Part shown: positions 4,738-6,758 of the stretch, one piece after another
Layout of the letters: every line of letters begins with the position of its first letter
How positions within the stretch are numbered: position 1 is the stretch's first letter
From: Syntrophobacteria bacterium
GTDB taxonomy: Bacteria; Desulfobacterota; Syntrophobacteria; JARFUL01
Length of the DNA: 6,758 nt
Reading direction: 5' to 3'
NCBI GenBank assembly: GCA_029289015.1
Contig: JARFUL010000203.1
Coordinates: 1-6,758, forward strand
Translations under genes and position numbers: made by a program
Notes under the pieces: model-generated
What the model saw: the letters and a program-made list of their open reading frames with translations, nothing else
What the model was told of the DNA's origin: nothing
Databases searched by the model: none

Positions 4738-6231
4738 ATGAAAAGAGTCATGCTTGCCGCAGCCCTGGTGGTATGTCTCGGCGCGTACCTCGGTGCGGAC
4801 GCGATGCTCGGCATTGCCCAGAGCGCGGGCAACCTTCCCAAGCTGAAGGAGTACCGGATCGAGCGAAGTATGCCCAGGGAGGCGGTGGCCTGCATCGAGT
4901 GCCACAAGACGGAGCATCCGGGGCTCTTCTCCGACTGGGCCCAGAGCCGTCACGCGAGCGCGAACATCACCTGCCTAGACTGTCACCAGGCCGACCCGAG
5001 GGACAAGGACGTCGCGACGGAGCACTTCAAGCAATACGCGAGGGCCGACAGGGGTGAGTACGGCACCTCCAAGTACAAGGTGCCCATCGCGGCCGCGGTA
5101 ACCCCCAAGGACTGCTCCAGGTGCCACCCGGACGAGGCCAAGCAGTACGACAAATCCAAGCACGCGAACACCCTCGAGATCATCTGGAAGATCGACCCCT
5201 GGCTCAAGCTGGGGATGAACTCCGACTTCGAGAGGGTCTCCGGCTGCTACACCTGCCACGGCACGATCCTAAAGGTAGCCGACGGAAACCTCACGCCGGA
5301 TACCTGGCCCAACGTGGGGGTGGGGCGCATCAACCTGGACGACTCCAGGGGAAGCTGTACCTCCTGCCACACCCGGCACAGGTTCTCCGTGATGGAGGCC
5401 CGCAAGCCCGAGGCCTGCGGCCAGTGCCACCTGGGCCCGGACCATCCCCAGATCGAGATCTACATGGAGTCCAAGCACGGCGACATCTACACCGCGCACG
5501 GCGACGACTACAACTGGAACGCCGCGCCCGGGACCTGGACCCCGGGGGTAGACTTCCGGGGGCCCACCTGCGCGTCCTGCCACATGTCCGGCGCGGGGCC
5601 GGTCACCACCAGCCACGACGTGACCGAGAGGCTCTCCTGGGAGATCCAGGCGCCCCTCACCATCCGCCCCCAGGACTTCAAACCCTTCCCCGCGAGGAAC
5701 GACTGGAGGGTGGAGAGGGACAAGATGAAGGCGGTGTGCCAGCAGTGCCACGGCAAGCAGTGGGTGGACAACCACTACGTGAAGCTCGACAAGGTGGTGG
5801 AAGAGTACAACAACGTGTACTTCAAGCCCGCGAAGGAGATGCTGGACAAGCTCTACTCAAAGGGGCTCCTCGACAAGTCGAGGTTCTTCGACGAGAGGCT
5901 CGAGGTGGAGTACTACGAGCTGTGGCACCACGAGGGGAGAAGGGCGCGCATGGGCGCGGCCATGATGGCGCCGGACTACGCGTGGTGGCACGGGTTCTAC
6001 GAGTGCAAGAAGCGGTTCTCCAACTACATGGAAGAGGCCAGAGACCTCATCCAGCACAACAAGAAGGCCTACAAGGCGCTGGACTTCCCCAACGCGACGG
6101 GGGACACCAGGGTGCCCAGGGAGGTCGCGCCGAGGCCCAGGGAGCGGTCCAATAACAAAGAAAAAAGAGCCTCCTCAGATGCGAGGGGGCTCTCTTTTTG
6201 GGGCGTTTGTCCTGCCGGGATGTTTCGATAG
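4738..6231 (+). CDS. haoA: Octaheme cytochrome c, hydroxylamine oxidoreductase (HAO) family
   Basis: A secreted multiheme enzyme: signal peptide at about 1-28 (MKR, then a hydrophobic stretch, then AQSAG), followed by eight CXXCH motifs with His at 56, 83, 130, 174, 211, 231, 282 and 338. The part after the last heme carries the HAO-family signature ELWHHEGRRARMG (394-406) and PDYAWWHGFYE (412-422). By HAO order the fourth motif (C170-H174) would hold the catalytic heme. HAO oxidises hydroxylamine in ammonia oxidisers; forms paired with a NapC/NrfH-type protein in anaerobes are thought to reduce nitrite or hydroxylamine, and that is the likely role here. I cannot align by eye the Tyr that crosslinks the catalytic heme in oxidative HAO (Y414 and Y421 are nearby). 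Odd point: the frame passes through its own terminator and stops only at 6229-6231, so about the last 27 residues are probably not native. Confidence 0.88.
   Translation: MKRVMLAAALVVCLGAYLGADAMLGIAQSAGNLPKLKEYRIERSMPREAVACIECHKTEHPGLFSDWAQSRHASANITCLDCHQADPRDKDVATEHFKQYARADRGEYGTSKYKVPIAAAVTPKDCSRCHPDEAKQYDKSKHANTLEIIWKIDPWLKLGMNSDFERVSGCYTCHGTILKVADGNLTPDTWPNVGVGRINLDDSRGSCTSCHTRHRFSVMEARKPEACGQCHLGPDHPQIEIYMESKHGDIYTAHGDDYNWNAAPGTWTPGVDFRGPTCASCHMSGAGPVTTSHDVTERLSWEIQAPLTIRPQDFKPFPARNDWRVERDKMKAVCQQCHGKQWVDNHYVKLDKVVEEYNNVYFKPAKEMLDKLYSKGLLDKSRFFDERLEVEYYELWHHEGRRARMGAAMMAPDYAWWHGFYECKKRFSNYMEEARDLIQHNKKAYKALDFPNATGDTRVPREVAPRPRERSNNKEKRASSDARGLSFWGVCPAGMFR
6166..6199 (+). terminator. Strong intrinsic terminator, bidirectional, inside the annotated end of the octaheme frame
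   Basis: An 11-bp stem (6166-6176 with 6183-6193, one T-G wobble) closes on the loop AGATGC and is followed by C and five T (6195-6199). On the other strand the same stem is followed by a run of six T (from A 6161-6166), so it can also end the converging LysM gene; there the wobble becomes an A-C mismatch, making that direction weaker. It overlaps the last codons of the octaheme frame, which is abnormal for a real coding end. Confidence 0.88.
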
Positions 6232-6278
6232 ATGTAGCGCGGGGTGACGGTCTTTTTTTAGGCTTGAAGCATAATAAA

Positions 6279-6315
6279 TGTCATTCTGAGCGGAGTGAAA
6301 CGGAGCGAAGAATCT
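6279..6315. repeat. Dispersed-repeat-like element (TCATTCTGAG ... GAAGAATCT type)
   Basis: The stretch begins TGTCATTCTGAGCGGAG and ends GGAGCGAAGAATCT. It has inverted ends (ATTCT 6283-6287, AGAAT 6309-6313) and two near-identical inner units, CGGAGTGAA and CGGAGCGAA. Sequences of the form 'GTCATTCTGAGCGAAGCGAAGAATCT' are, from memory, frequent intergenic repeats in several bacterial phyla. Only one copy lies in this window, so its repeated nature here is an inference. Confidence 0.5.
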
Positions 6316-6334
6316 AAAAAGTCCTGATGGGGCT

Positions 6335-6758
6335 CTAGGAGTCCTGGGGCGAGCCGCTGAGAAGGAGCTTGATGTAGGTGCCGGGCTCCAGGTTTTTTTC
6401 CGGGCTGAGGTTGTTCCACAGGAGAAGGTCCTTGAGCGCGACGCTGAACCTCTTGGCGATCCCGCTCAGGGTGTCGCCCCTCTTCACCCGGTAGCTCAGC
6501 GCGCCCGATTGGGGCAGGATGATGCGGTCGCCGGGGTGGATCTTGTCCCTGGGGTGCAGGTCGTTGAGCCTGCAGAGCCTGTGGACCGAGGTGGAGTAGC
6601 GCATGGAGATGGACCAGAGCGTGTCCCCCATCTCCACCAGGTGGACCGGGCCTCGGGCGGGGAGCCGCGGGCGTCTCTTGGGCCTCTTGGGGCCCACGGG
6701 CACCAAAACCACCTGCCTCGGGCGGATGATGGACCTGGGATTGAGGTTGTTCACCGCG
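6335..6758 (-). CDS. LysM-domain protein, C-terminal part (partial)
   Basis: The frame is open through the right edge; the GTG at 6754 lies inside a domain and is not the start. About 141 residues are visible. Counting from that GTG, they hold the end of one LysM domain (NNLNPRSIIRPRQVVLVP), a basic Pro-rich linker (about 19-36), a full LysM (about 38-81: VEMGDTLWSISMRYS ... LNDLHP ... PGDRIILP) and a last full LysM (about 87-131: YRVKRGDTLSGIAKRFS ... WNNLSP). LysM domains bind the GlcNAc part of peptidoglycan. Three such repeats at a C-terminus fit MltD-like lytic transglycosylases or a LysM-type cell-wall hydrolase, but the catalytic domain is outside the window, so the enzyme class is not shown. 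The gene converges on the cytochrome operon and shares its bidirectional terminator. Confidence 0.88.
   Translation of the reverse strand, partial: AVNNLNPRSIIRPRQVVLVPVGPKRPKRRPRLPARGPVHLVEMGDTLWSISMRYSTSVHRLCRLNDLHPRDKIHPGDRIILPQSGALSYRVKRGDTLSGIAKRFSVALKDLLLWNNLSPEKNLEPGTYIKLLLSGSPQDS

Noticed and set aside
4765..4779. Lipoprotein signal (Cys13 in the octaheme signal peptide)
   Set aside because: The residues before Cys are LVV, which does not fit a lipobox (Gly or Ala is expected at -1), and the Cys lies in the middle of the hydrophobic core.
5121..6155. Long open frame on the plus strand inside the octaheme gene
   Set aside because: It is Arg/Gly/Pro-rich, has no motifs and arises from the GC-biased codons of the octaheme gene in another frame; only its TAA at 6153-6155 is of interest.

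Overview
The window looks like chromosomal DNA of a GC-rich, Gram-negative anaerobe or facultative anaerobe, most likely a deltaproteobacterial (Desulfobacterota-like) lineage. This is an inference from the strongly GC-biased third codon positions, the style of the PurM protein, and a periplasmic multiheme cytochrome pair fed from the quinone pool. No ribosomal RNA or other strong taxonomic marker is present.

Layout from left to right: (1) the 3' end of an ABC-3 family metal-ion permease on the plus strand (1-225). (2) A gene-free stretch of about 385 bases packed with perfect inverted repeats, the last of which looks like an intrinsic terminator (257-579). (3) A CPBP-family intramembrane protease on the minus strand (611-1327). 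(4) A compact minus-strand operon, purM - DUF523/TudS-like - YkgJ-like Cys-cluster protein (3699 down to 1536), whose genes overlap by a few bases and which has a good predicted sigma70-type promoter. (5) A 436-base divergent intergenic region with a palindrome of the FNR/DNR type and a -10 element at the right distance, plus several inverted repeats. (6) A plus-strand two-gene operon: a NapC/NrfH-family tetraheme membrane cytochrome followed by an octaheme HAO-family cytochrome c (4136-6231). (7) A strong bidirectional terminator, a dispersed-repeat-like element, and the C-terminal part of a LysM protein on the minus strand that runs off the right edge.

The most informative unit is the cytochrome operon. 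The tetraheme protein should take electrons from menaquinol in the inner membrane and pass them to the periplasmic octaheme enzyme. This gene order matches the haoA/cycX pairs of bacteria that are not ammonia oxidisers, where the HAO-like enzyme is thought to work reductively on nitrite or hydroxylamine. The upstream FNR/DNR-like box centred exactly 41.5 bases before the inferred transcription start supports control by low oxygen or nitrogen oxides.

Two oddities deserve attention. The octaheme reading frame has no stop codon before its own transcription terminator, which suggests a 3'-end frameshift, a stop-codon loss or a sequence error. The tetraheme protein has Ile where the family usually has the Met that ligates heme 1.
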